Source: CBDCBA01 sp965214125
Lineage (GTDB): Bacteria > Planctomycetota > Phycisphaerae > Tepidisphaerales > Tepidisphaeraceae
Length of the DNA stretch: 64,000 nucleotides
Direction: 5' to 3'
NCBI GenBank assembly: GCA_965214125.1
Contig: CBDCBA010000032.1
Coordinates: 237,902-301,901, forward strand
A program made the translations under genes and the position numbers. Of this stretch, positions 45,813 to 53,902 are shown piece by piece. Numbering within the stretch: position 1 is the stretch's first letter; every line of letters begins with the position of its first letter. Below the pieces are notes generated by a model, which worked only from the letters and a program-made list of their open reading frames with translations, was not told where the DNA came from and did no database searches.

Positions 45813-46298
45813 TTAGAGCGCCGTTTTCACCGCGCCGCCACGCACGCGGTCGAGCAGTTCCATGAACTGCCCGGTGAAGACGAAGTTGTGCTCCGGGAAA
45901 TCCAGGCCGGCCATGTTCTGATCGATGTGGCTGAACATCATCGAGATCGTCGCCACGCGCTCCTCGCCGACGAACGCGCCGCCGCTCGTGCTGGCGCCGG
46001 CCGCGCCGAAGGTGTCGAGCGTGGCTGAGTAGCGGATCACATCGCCCGGCACGACGACCCGCTCGAAGTCCGCCTTGCCGATCTTGGCGAGGATCACCTT
46101 TTCCTTGAACCCGCCCGCCTCCCCCGCCAGGATGCCGGCCGTTTGGGCGAAGCCCTCAATGATGAGCGACGCCGGGAAGATCGGGAAGGCCGGGTAAAGG
46201 TCGTGCACCTGCTCCTCGGCCGCCGTCACCGCCTTGATGGCGACGGCGGATTGGCCGGGGGTAAACGTCTCGAAGCGGTCGATCCAGAGCCAGCGCAT
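45813..46298 (-). CDS. FabZ-like hot-dog protein with altered catalytic His
   Basis: A 161-residue hot-dog-fold protein. The FabZ helix reads FPASLIIEGFAQTAGIL with the catalytic Glu, but the segment normally DHFPG is DLYPA, so the catalytic His is Leu. Another His sits one residue before that Asp (VHDLYP). It may be inactive or a partner of the intact dehydratase encoded at 48127-48615. ATG at 46298 follows a pyrimidine-rich repeat arm with no Shine-Dalgarno site. KS2 begins 3 bp downstream. Confidence 0.8.
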   Translation of the reverse strand: MRWLWIDRFETFTPGQSAVAIKAVTAAEEQVHDLYPAFPIFPASLIIEGFAQTAGILAGEAGGFKEKVILAKIGKADFERVVVPGDVIRYSATLDTFGAAGASTSGGAFVGEERVATISMMFSHIDQNMAGLDFPEHNFVFTGQFMELLDRVRGGAVKTAL

Positions 46299-46304
46299 GG
46301 GGGG

Positions 46305-46396
46305 AGGGGAGGTGGGAGCGGGGGAGGTGGGAGGTGGGCAGAGAGGCCCGAGTCTAATTCTGCCTACGTCCGACCTCCCCCGCTCCCACCTCCCCT
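46305..46396. repeat. Purine/pyrimidine inverted repeat with quadruplex-capable arms
   Basis: The G-rich arm (46305-46343, GGAGGTGGGAGCGGGGGAGG and further GGG runs) is complementary to the C-rich arm (46359-46396). Near-copy of the element at 10765-10972. The C-rich strand runs straight into the start codon of the hot-dog gene. Confidence 0.8.
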
Positions 46397-46401
46397 CTGT
46401 C

Positions 46402-47589
46402 CTACTCCGCCACGATGCGCAGCAGTTGCCCGTCGCGTTCGTCGGTCAGGACGTACAGGAAGCCGTCGGGGCCGTTGCGGACGTCGCGGATGCGACTGGG
46501 GAATTGGAGCGTCTGTTGGCCCGCAGGTTGGCCGTTGTCGTCGAACATCAGGCGGCGCACCTGCTTGAGCACGAGGCCGCCGGCGAAGAGGTCGCCGCGC
46601 CACTCGGGCATCTTGTCGCCCGTGTAGAACGCCAAGCCGCTCGGGGCAATGCAGGGCGTCCAGACGACCGCCGGGTCCTGCGCCTCGGGCATGCTCGTGT
46701 CCTGGCTGATGCGCGGGCCCCAATACTCGCGGCTGTAGGTGACGAGGGGCCAGCCGTAGTTGGTGCCGGCCTCGATCTTGTTCAGCTCGTCGCCGCCGCG
46801 AGCGCCGTGCTCGGTGGCCCAGACCTCGCCGGTGTCCGGGTGCATCGCGATGCCCTGGATGTTCCGGTGGCCGTAGGTGTAGACGGCGCCGGCGTTCTCC
46901 GGATCGCCCATGAACGGGTTCGCCGGGGCTGGCTTGCCGTTCTCGTCGAGGCGAAGCGTTTTGCCGAGGTGGCTCTTGAGGTCCTGTGCGTGGAAGCGGG
47001 CGAGTTTGCCGTCGACCTCCACCGGCGGGTTTCCGCCGTCGCCGATGCTCATCAGCATCGTGCCGTCTTCGAGCCACAGGATCCGGCTGCCAAAGTGCTG
47101 GCCGCCGGGCTTCTTCTGGGCGACTTCGAAGATGCGCTCGACCTCGTCGAGGCTCGATAAGTCGTCGCTGAGCGTGCCGCGGACCAGCACGGTGTAGTTC
47201 TCGTTCGCCGAGCCCGCCGAGTGGGTGAGGTAAACCCAGCGCGTCTCCTCGAACCGCGGGTGCAGCGACACGTCCATCAGCCCACCTTGGCCGCTCGCGA
47301 AGACCTCGGGCAAGCCGCTGACGGGGTTGTCGCGTAGCTCACCTTCGGCCGACACCACGCGCAGGCGGCCGGGGCGCTCGGTGATGAGCATCTCGCCGCT
47401 CGGCAGGAACGCGACCGCCCACGGGTTCCGCAGGCCGCCGACGACTTTCTCGGTCGTCCAACCCTGCGCTCGGGGCGCCGAGTCGACGGGATCGACCGGG
47501 CCGTCAATCTTCGACTGGGCACAGGTGATGCCGGCGAAGGCACCGATCGCCAGGGTTCCGCACAACAGGGCAACGGTCTTGATTCGCAT
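46402..47589 (-). CDS. PQQ-dependent aldose sugar dehydrogenase-like, secreted
   Basis: A 395-residue protein with a signal peptide (ALLCGTLAIGAFAGITCAQS) and a six-bladed beta-propeller of the soluble glucose dehydrogenase/YliI family: VVGGLRNPWAVAFLPSGEML, GQGGLMDVSLHPRFEETR, ILWLEDGTMLMSIGDGG, GHRNIQGIAMHPDTGEVWAT, HGARGGDELNKIEAGTNYGW. It oxidises aldoses in the periplasm with PQQ. No pqq synthesis genes are nearby, so the cofactor must come from elsewhere. It interrupts the fatty-acid-synthase-like locus without an obvious link to it. Confidence 0.87.
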   Translation of the reverse strand: MRIKTVALLCGTLAIGAFAGITCAQSKIDGPVDPVDSAPRAQGWTTEKVVGGLRNPWAVAFLPSGEMLITERPGRLRVVSAEGELRDNPVSGLPEVFASGQGGLMDVSLHPRFEETRWVYLTHSAGSANENYTVLVRGTLSDDLSSLDEVERIFEVAQKKPGGQHFGSRILWLEDGTMLMSIGDGGNPPVEVDGKLARFHAQDLKSHLGKTLRLDENGKPAPANPFMGDPENAGAVYTYGHRNIQGIAMHPDTGEVWATEHGARGGDELNKIEAGTNYGWPLVTYSREYWGPRISQDTSMPEAQDPAVVWTPCIAPSGLAFYTGDKMPEWRGDLFAGGLVLKQVRRLMFDDNGQPAGQQTLQFPSRIRDVRNGPDGFLYVLTDERDGQLLRIVAE

Positions 47590-47622
47590 GCCGCAACGGT
47601 AGCGACCTCGGCGTCGGCGCGA

Positions 47623-48024
47623 CTACGCGGTCGTCTCGCCGAGCTTGCGCTCGACGTAGTTCACGACCGCCTGCACCGTGAAGAGCTTGCTGAGATCGTC
47701 GAGATCGTCGCCGGCATTGATGACGCTGAAGTCGGCGTGGGGCATGCGGGCCTTGAGCTCGTTGATGCCCGCCTCGGTCAGCTTGCCGTCCTGCACGAAG
47801 TCGGGGTTGTTCTGCAAATCCTCGGGCATCATCTCTCCCTTGGGGATTTTGATGCCGAACTCTTTTTCCAGGCGGAACTGGATGTCGAGGAAGTCGATGC
47901 TCTCGGCCCCGAGGTCGTCGCGGATGATCGCGGTCGGCGTGACCTCCTCCTCGTCGACGCTCAGCGCCTCGACCAGCACGTCCGTCACCTTGGCGAAAAT
48001 CTCGTCCTGCGTCATCGTGGCCAT
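47623..48024 (-). CDS. Acyl carrier protein, long form
   Basis: A 133-residue ACP. The phosphopantetheine site is in DDLGAESIDFLDIQFRLE (Ser of GAESID), followed by the usual helix III region FGIKIPKGEMMPEDL. About 50 extra residues (NPDFVQDGKLTEAGINELK... DDLDDLSKLFTVQAVVNYVE) follow compared with the ~80-residue housekeeping AcpP; the last part resembles the normal ACP C-terminal helix. The ATG at 48024 is assumed; an ATG three codons later is possible. It probably serves the two ketosynthases and hot-dog proteins in this locus. Confidence 0.88.
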   Translation of the reverse strand: MATMTQDEIFAKVTDVLVEALSVDEEEVTPTAIIRDDLGAESIDFLDIQFRLEKEFGIKIPKGEMMPEDLQNNPDFVQDGKLTEAGINELKARMPHADFSVINAGDDLDDLSKLFTVQAVVNYVERKLGETTA

Positions 48025-48062
48025 CGTGGGAGGAAGATAGGGCGAGCGTGGCGGTTCTGCCA

Positions 48063-48130
48063 GTAGGGTGGGATTCATCCCACCATCTGTCACCGAACGA
48101 TACCCGATGGTGGGATGAATCCCACCCTAC
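48063..48130. repeat. Paired nested palindrome, family F, GTAG heads (perfect 25-bp inverted repeat)
   Basis: Arms 48063-48087 and 48106-48130 are perfect reverse complements; each folds as GTGGGA-ttca-TCCCAC and starts GTAGGG. The right arm contains the stop codon of the dehydratase gene (TAG, 48129-48127). Confidence 0.88.
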
Positions 48131-48615
48131 AGGACCGCCCGGCGTGCCCGATGAGCTTCGATCAGGCGGGCATCGGCGGAGGCATCGGCACCACGATCGG
48201 CGAGCTTGAAGCACGCGAGGTCGAGCTTACCGGTGATGGCCGTCTTCACCCCGGTGTCGGTTTCGACGGTTCCTTCAATCTTGAAGGCGTGGCCGTCCTC
48301 CGTCTGCTTTTGATGCGCCGCCGTCATCCGCAGCGTGCGGCCGGGGGCGACGAAGTGGCCGTAGCGGACGTTTCGCGCCGACTTCAGCACCGCGACGGTT
48401 GGCCCCTCATACTCGCCATCGTTCATCAGCCCGGCCCGTTCGAACGCGATCCACGCCGCCGCCTGCGTGGCGGCCTCGAGCATCAAAACGCCCGGCAGCA
48501 CCGGAAAACTCGGAAAGTGATCGCCCAGGTACTCCTCGGCCTGCGTGACGTTCTTCACGGCCACCACGCGGTCGCCGGTCAGTTCCTCGATGCGGTCGAG
48601 CAGGTGAAATCGCAC
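48127..48615 (-). CDS. 3-hydroxyacyl-ACP dehydratase (FabZ family)
   Basis: A 162-residue hot-dog dehydratase with both catalytic residues: DHFPSFPVLPGVLMLEAATQ (His and Glu). Converts 3-hydroxyacyl-ACP to enoyl-ACP. This is the intact member of the pair with the altered protein at 45813-46298. ATG at 48615. The C-terminal end (RARRAVL) and stop are encoded partly by a nested palindrome. It is the first gene of the acyl locus after the antiporter gene. Confidence 0.9.
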   Translation of the reverse strand: MRFHLLDRIEELTGDRVVAVKNVTQAEEYLGDHFPSFPVLPGVLMLEAATQAAAWIAFERAGLMNDGEYEGPTVAVLKSARNVRYGHFVAPGRTLRMTAAHQKQTEDGHAFKIEGTVETDTGVKTAITGKLDLACFKLADRGADASADARLIEAHRARRAVL

Positions 48616-48635
48616 GGCGAACCGTAGGGTGAGAT

Positions 48636-50342
48636 TTATTCCACGGTCGGCACGTCGGGGTCCTCACCGATCAACTCCATGGCCTCCAACGCGAGTTGCT
48701 TACCGACGTGCTCCTCCTCGTCGACCACGATCTCCGCTCCGGCGAGCATCAGTTCCCATCGCGTCACGTGATACCGGCTGCGGGCGACAATCGTCAGGGC
48801 CGGGTTCATCGATCGGGCGATGCCGATCACCTTGCGCGCGGCCTCGGGGTCGGGCAGGGTGACGATCAGGAGCGTCGCCCGCATCAGGCCGGCATGCTCG
48901 AGCAGCTCGGCCTGCGTGGCGTCGCCGACGTGGCCATTCATGCCGTAGTCGGGGGCCATGCGGCAGATGCGCGGGTTCAGGTCGACCACGTCGCCGCGCC
49001 CCTTGAAGCGCTTGCCGAGCTCGGCGGCCACCTGTTGGCCGGCGGGGCCGAAGCCGACCAGGAGCAGGCGTGGAGCGTCGTCGTCATCCGTCGCGGGGGC
49101 GGCCTCCTCGGAGCGGGTGGAAGTGTCGTGCGGGGGAAAGCGGCCGTTCATCCAGACCGCGGTCGTCGGCCCAAGCTTCACCAGATAGGGCGTGACGAAG
49201 AGCGTGAGGATCGAGACGCTGACGATCAGGCGGAACGTATCTTCGCCGAACAACCCGTCGGCTTGGCCCATCTTGGCGAGCACAAAGCTGAACTCGCCCA
49301 CCTGCGCCATGCAAAGGCCCGTCGCCAGCGCCACGCCGGCCGGCTGCTTGACCCCTGGGATCGGCAGCGACAAGAGGCCAAAGACGACCGCCGACTTGCC
49401 GACCAGCACCGCGCCCGTCGCGCCCAGGACGAGGTGCCAGTTCGCCACCGCCCACGCCGGGTCGGCGAGCATGCCGATGCTAGCGAAGAAGAGCGTGACC
49501 AAGGCCGTCCGCAGGCTGGCGATGTCGGCCCGCACCTGCACGTTGAACGGGCTCTCGGCCAGCAGCACGCCCGCGAGGAACGCGCCGATCGCCGGGCTGA
49601 CGCCCGCCCCGTGCGCCGCCCACGCGCTGCCGAGGGCCATCACGATCGCGAGGAGGATCGGGAACTCGCGGTTGCGGGACCACTCCTTCAGGTTGAGCAA
49701 TCGCGGTGCGATGCCGCTGAAGAGGACGAGGAAGACGATCACGAGGATCGCCGAAAAGAGCAGCGCCTTGCCGAGCTGTCCAACGACGTTGCCCACGCCG
49801 CCGCCGGTCGCGAGGGCGGCAACGAGGAGCGTGACCGGGAGGACGGCGACGTCTTGCAGGAGCAGGAAGCCGGTCGTCGCGCGGCCGTGAGGCGTCTCGC
49901 CGGTGGCGGTGTCCTGAAGGAGTCGCAGGACGCAGGCGGTGCTGGAGAGGGCGACCATCAGCCCGATGGCCATTGCGGCGGAGAAGTCGAGGCCGACGAG
50001 CATCGCGAACGGCAGCACGACGGCGGCGGTGAGCGTGACCTGGAGCGTTCCGCCGCCAAGGCCCAGCGCCCCGAGCTTGCGCAGGCGTTTGAAGCTGAAC
50101 TCGAGGCCGATCGTGAAGAGCAGGAGCGAGACGCCGAGTTCGGCAATCAAGTTCACCCCGTCGGCGGCGCCCTCCTCGCCGTGGGTGCCGACGATGCCGA
50201 GCAGTCCCGGCCCGACGATCGCACCCGCGAGCAGGTAGCCGACGATCGCCGACTGCTTGAGTCGCTCGGCGATCGTCCCGAACAGCAGCGCGGCCGCCAG
50301 GAGGATCAGGACGTCGGTGAGAAGGCTCCAGCCGGTGTGCAC
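48636..50342 (-). CDS. CPA2 family K+(Na+)/H+ antiporter with TrkA-N (RCK) domain, KefB/RosB-like
   Basis: A 568-residue protein. Residues ~1-385 form a 12-13-helix CPA2 exchanger domain (IVGYLLAGAIVGPGLLG, ELGVSLLLFTIGLEFS, GFLLLQDVAVLP, GAFLAGVLLAESPF). Residues ~420-540 are a Rossmann TrkA-N domain (LLLVGFGPAGQQVAAELGKR). It exchanges K+ or Na+ for H+ under nucleotide control. Length is typical. ATG at 50342. Confidence 0.92.
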   Translation of the reverse strand: MHTGWSLLTDVLILLAAALLFGTIAERLKQSAIVGYLLAGAIVGPGLLGIVGTHGEEGAADGVNLIAELGVSLLLFTIGLEFSFKRLRKLGALGLGGGTLQVTLTAAVVLPFAMLVGLDFSAAMAIGLMVALSSTACVLRLLQDTATGETPHGRATTGFLLLQDVAVLPVTLLVAALATGGGVGNVVGQLGKALLFSAILVIVFLVLFSGIAPRLLNLKEWSRNREFPILLAIVMALGSAWAAHGAGVSPAIGAFLAGVLLAESPFNVQVRADIASLRTALVTLFFASIGMLADPAWAVANWHLVLGATGAVLVGKSAVVFGLLSLPIPGVKQPAGVALATGLCMAQVGEFSFVLAKMGQADGLFGEDTFRLIVSVSILTLFVTPYLVKLGPTTAVWMNGRFPPHDTSTRSEEAAPATDDDDAPRLLLVGFGPAGQQVAAELGKRFKGRGDVVDLNPRICRMAPDYGMNGHVGDATQAELLEHAGLMRATLLIVTLPDPEAARKVIGIARSMNPALTIVARSRYHVTRWELMLAGAEIVVDEEEHVGKQLALEAMELIGEDPDVPTVE

Positions 50343-50379
50343 GGGGGAAGGGTAGCGGGGCGTGCGTTACAATCGGCGC

Positions 50380-50664
50380 ATGAGCCAGTTGACGATCGAA
50401 CTGACGGACGAGCTCGACGCCTTCGTGCGCGAGCAGGCGGCCAGCCGCAACGGCGCTTCGCCTGCCGATTACGTGCAGCGGCTGATCGAGCAGGAGCGGC
50501 TCGACGCCGAGGACTTGGCCGACAGCGTGCGGCAAATCCAGGCGGCCCTCGACGACCCGCGCCCGCCGATTCCGGCGGACGAAGCCTTTGATCAAATCGC
50601 GGCGAAGTACGGGCTGAAGCCGCCGTCCCGTCTCCGCAAATCCGCAGCGGAGGCCTCCAAGTGA
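50380..50664 (+). CDS. parD: ParD-like RHH antitoxin
   Basis: A 94-residue protein whose N-terminus (MSQLTIELTDELDAFVREQA, then ASPADYVQRLIEQE) has the ribbon-helix-helix pattern of ParD/CC2985 antitoxins. The C-terminal part (PPIPADEAFDQI) would bind the toxin. ATG at 50380 chosen for the canonical N-terminus. The stop overlaps the GTG of the toxin gene. Confidence 0.85.
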   Translation: MSQLTIELTDELDAFVREQAASRNGASPADYVQRLIEQERLDAEDLADSVRQIQAALDDPRPPIPADEAFDQIAAKYGLKPPSRLRKSAAEASK

Positions 50665-50997
50665 CCCACCTCGTCGTCTTGAGCGAGCGGGCACTACGCA
50701 ACCTCTACGAGTGCTTTGACTACATCTACCTTGAAACGCACGACTTCGAGAAGGCACAGCACTGGCTTGATGGAGCGTTCGAACTGGCGGCCTCGTTGGA
50801 TCTCTTCCCGAAACGCTTCGGCTACGCCCGCGAAAAATGGTGTCCTGCCCGGCCGCGAGTTGAGGCAGGCGGTTTACCACTCCCACCGCATCATCTACGA
50901 GGTGCGCGACGCCGAGCGGCAGGTGCTCGTGCTGCACGTCCGCCACGCGGCCCAGCGAGAGGCCGGCGCGCCGGAACTGGGAGAATCGCACGAGTGA
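50661..50997 (+). CDS. parE: ParE/RelE-family toxin with apparent frameshift
   Basis: A RelE-superfamily toxin of about 111 residues read in two frames. First part: LVVLSERALRNLYECFDYI, then HDFEKAQHWLDGAFELAAS. The frame changes at an A5 run (50833-50837); with one A removed it continues NGVLPGRELRQAVYHSHRII and YEVRDAERQVLVLHVRHAA. The second half carries the conserved YxI-(I/V)-Y and HVRH core of ParE. GTG start at 50661 overlaps the antitoxin stop (GTGA). As read, the toxin would be inactive; a base-call error is equally possible. Confidence 0.78.
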
Positions 50998-51056
50998 TCT
51001 CGATTCGCCGTTGCGTATGGTCGCCCCGGACCAACGCACAAACGCTCCGCCCGCCC

Positions 51057-53621
51057 ATGACCCGCAACAACGCCCCGCAACTCCGCCGCTCCGTCGAGCC
51101 CAGGGACCGCCTGACCAGCCTCACGCAGGCCGTCGACGTGCGGCAGGACAACTCCTACCTCATCGTCGGCGAACGCACCAACACCAACGGGTCCCGCCAG
51201 TTCAAGCGGTTATTGCAGGAAGAAGACTGGGACGGCCTCGTCTCCATGGCGCGCGACGAGGTCAAGGGCGGGGCGATGGTGCTCGATGTCTGCGTCGATT
51301 TCGTCGGCCGCGACGGGCAGAAGGACATGCAGGAGGTCGTCAGCCGCTACGTGCAGCAGATCCCCGTGCCGCTGATGATCGACTCGACCGACCCGGCCGT
51401 CATGGAGGTCGCCCTGAAGCTCGCGGGCGGCCGCTGCGCGCTCAACAGCACCAACCTCGAAGAAGGCGAGGAGAAATTCGCGACGATGTGCGCCCTCGCC
51501 AAAAAGTACGGGGCTCTCCTGGTTTGTGGCACGATCGACGAAGATCCCGAACACGCGATGGCCCGCACGGAGGAGCGGAAGATCGCAATCGCCAAGCGGA
51601 TCCGCGACCTTGCGGTCGACAAGCACGGGTTGCGCGACTGCGACCTGATGTTCGACCCGCTCGTGCTTCCGATTTCAACGGGGCTGGCCGAGGATCGCGA
51701 CAACGCTGCCGCCACCATCGCCGGCACGCGACGGATTGCCGAAGAGCTGCCGGAGTGCCACACGGTCGTCGGCCTCTCGAACGTCAGCTTCGGCCTGCGG
51801 CCGGCGGCGAGGCAGGTGCTCAACTCGGCCTTCCTGCACGAGCTGCGCGAGGCGGGGCTGACGGGCGCCATCGTCCACGCCTCCAAAATCCTGCCCCGCA
51901 ACAAGATCGATGACGAGAAATGGCAGGCAGCGCTCGACCTGATCTACAACAGGCAGACCGACGAGCACGACCCGCTGACCGCCTTCATCGAGCTCTTCCC
52001 CGATGGCGACGAAGTGGCGACCGACGACGTCGAGGACGAGAACCTCACGCTCGAGGAAAAGCTCGAAAAGCACATCATCGACGGCGAGAAACGCAACCTG
52101 ACCGACCGCCTCGACGAAGCGATGAACGCGGGGCACAAGCCACTGTCCATCATCAACGACATTCTGCTCAAAGGCATGAAGGTCGTCGGCGACCTGTTCG
52201 GCCGCGGGGAGATGCAACTGCCGTTCGTGCTGCAAAGCGCCCAAACCATGAAGGCGGCCGTCGCGCACCTCGAGCCGCACATGGAAAAGCTCGACGCCAA
52301 GAGTTCCAAGGGAACGCTTGTGCTCGCGACCGTCAAGGGGGACGTCCACGACATCGGCAAGAACCTTGTCGACATCCTTCTCAGCAACAACGGCTACACC
52401 GTCCACAACATCGGCATTAAGCAGCCGATCAACGACATTCTCGCCAAGGCGAAGGAGCACGACGCCGACGCGATCGGCATGAGCGGTTTGCTCGTGAAGT
52501 CGGTCGCGGTGATGAAGGACAACCTCGCCGAGATGAACGAGCGGGGCGTCGACACGCCCGTGTTGCTCGGTGGCGCCGCCCTCACGCGCGAGTATGCCGA
52601 GGAAGACTTGAGCGATCTCTACAAAGGGTCCGTTCTCTACTGTCGCGATGCGTTTGATGGTTTGAAGGTCATGGACCGTATCGGTGCCGGGGCGTTATCC
52701 GAAATTGTTGATGCGCAGAAGGCAAACGTCGTCAAGCGGAAGGAGCTCAAGGCCAACGCGGTCAAGCCCAAAAGCACCGCCGCCGCCGAGCGGCCGAAGA
52801 TTGCGGAGGACAACCCGATCCCGACGCCGCCGTTCTGGGGACGGCGCGTGGTCACGGACATCCCGCTGAGCCGCATCTTCGGATTTGTGAACGAGGTGGC
52901 CCTCTTCGCCGGACAGTGGGGCTTCAAGAAGAAAGGCATGACCGCCGAGGCGTTCGAGGCTTCGCTTGCCGACGAGGCCAGGCCGACGTTTGAGCGACTC
53001 AAGCAGCAGGCCCTTGGCGGTGGCAGTGGTGGGATGCTCGACCCGAAGGTCGTCTACGGCTACTTCCCTGCCCAGAGCGACGGGAACGATCTGGTCGTCT
53101 TCGATCCCGAAGATCACGACCGCGAGGTGCAGCGGTTCACGTTGCCACGCCAGGACGGCCGGCGGCACTTGTGCATCAGCGACTACTTTCGCTCGGTCGA
53201 GTCGGGCGAAAAGGACGTGCTGGGCCTCCAACTCGTCACGATGGGCCAGCCCATCAGTACAATTGCCGAGCAGCAGCGGGCGGCCGACAACTACCAGGAG
53301 TACCTGTACCTCCACGGCTTCGGCGTCGAGTGCGCCGAGGCTCTGGCGGAGATGTGGCACAAGCGCATCCGCACCGAACTCGGCTTCGCCAGCGAGGACG
53401 CGACCGACACGCGCAAGCTCTTCCAGCAGGGCTATCGCGGCAGCCGCTACAGCTTCGGCTACCCCGCCTGCCCAAACCTGGAGGACCGCCAGAAGGTCGT
53501 CGAGCTGTTGAACCCGGGCGAGATCGGCGTGGAGCTGACGGAGGAGTTCATGCTCGACCCCGAGCAATCGACCGACGCCCTCGTCGTTCACCACCCGCAG
53601 GCGAAGTACTTCGACGTCTGA
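51057..53621 (+). CDS. metH: Cobalamin-dependent methionine synthase lacking the homocysteine-binding domain
   Basis: An 854-residue protein with pterin-binding (~25-290; YLIVGERTNTNGSRQFKRLL), cap and B12-binding (~320-560; DVHDIGKNLVDILLSNNGY with His431 as Co ligand) and SAM-binding reactivation domains (~600-854; SRYSFGYPACPNLEDRQKVV, ending AKYFDV). Canonical MetH (~1200 residues) starts with a ~330-residue zinc homocysteine methyltransferase module; here the protein begins directly at the pterin domain, with ATG 51057 only 60 bp after the previous gene. The Hcy module must be encoded elsewhere as a separate protein, as known for split MetH systems. Confidence 0.93.
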   Translation: MTRNNAPQLRRSVEPRDRLTSLTQAVDVRQDNSYLIVGERTNTNGSRQFKRLLQEEDWDGLVSMARDEVKGGAMVLDVCVDFVGRDGQKDMQEVVSRYVQQIPVPLMIDSTDPAVMEVALKLAGGRCALNSTNLEEGEEKFATMCALAKKYGALLVCGTIDEDPEHAMARTEERKIAIAKRIRDLAVDKHGLRDCDLMFDPLVLPISTGLAEDRDNAAATIAGTRRIAEELPECHTVVGLSNVSFGLRPAARQVLNSAFLHELREAGLTGAIVHASKILPRNKIDDEKWQAALDLIYNRQTDEHDPLTAFIELFPDGDEVATDDVEDENLTLEEKLEKHIIDGEKRNLTDRLDEAMNAGHKPLSIINDILLKGMKVVGDLFGRGEMQLPFVLQSAQTMKAAVAHLEPHMEKLDAKSSKGTLVLATVKGDVHDIGKNLVDILLSNNGYTVHNIGIKQPINDILAKAKEHDADAIGMSGLLVKSVAVMKDNLAEMNERGVDTPVLLGGAALTREYAEEDLSDLYKGSVLYCRDAFDGLKVMDRIGAGALSEIVDAQKANVVKRKELKANAVKPKSTAAAERPKIAEDNPIPTPPFWGRRVVTDIPLSRIFGFVNEVALFAGQWGFKKKGMTAEAFEASLADEARPTFERLKQQALGGGSGGMLDPKVVYGYFPAQSDGNDLVVFDPEDHDREVQRFTLPRQDGRRHLCISDYFRSVESGEKDVLGLQLVTMGQPISTIAEQQRAADNYQEYLYLHGFGVECAEALAEMWHKRIRTELGFASEDATDTRKLFQQGYRGSRYSFGYPACPNLEDRQKVVELLNPGEIGVELTEEFMLDPEQSTDALVVHHPQAKYFDV

Positions 53622-53637
53622 TTACGGGTCGGCTCCC

Positions 53638-53717
53638 GACGCCGAAGCGGCAGCTTCGGGTTCTGGCGCGTGGGCGCGGGCATGAAGCCCGGCACCCGAA
53701 GCTACCGCTTCGGCGTC
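53638..53717. repeat. Paired nested palindrome, family C
   Basis: Arms 53638-53661 and 53694-53717 match as reverse complements at 23 of 24 positions. It lies 17 bp after the metH stop and 51 bp before the predicted hppA promoter, so it could terminate metH transcription. Confidence 0.85.
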
Positions 53718-53767
53718 ACAAAGGCGCTGCGGGGTGTTCCACTGAGCGACACGCGGGTTCCACCATC

Positions 53768-53796
53768 TTGGAATTGCCTGGCGCTGCCGCTATAAC
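53768..53796 (+). promoter_or_regulatory. Predicted sigma-70-type promoter of the pyrophosphatase gene
   Basis: TTGGAA (53768-53773) and TATAAC (53791-53796) are spaced by 17 nt, about 107 bp upstream of the hppA start. The leader between them and the start contains short dyads but no recognisable riboswitch. Confidence 0.5.
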
Positions 53797-53902
53797 TGCC
53801 GTCCACCAGCAAGTGCCCCGCGCGTGCAACTCGCGGGGCCGCCCGCTCATACGTGCGGGCTGTGAAATCCGTCACAAAGCCCATCGCGACCAAGGCGACC
53901 GC

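Noticed and set aside
50661..53621. Single 986-codon frame joining the ParE start to MetH
   Set aside because: The ParE toxin shifts frame at 50833-50837, and the joined stretch before 51057 is low-complexity Arg/Ala text. MetH starts cleanly at ATG 51057.
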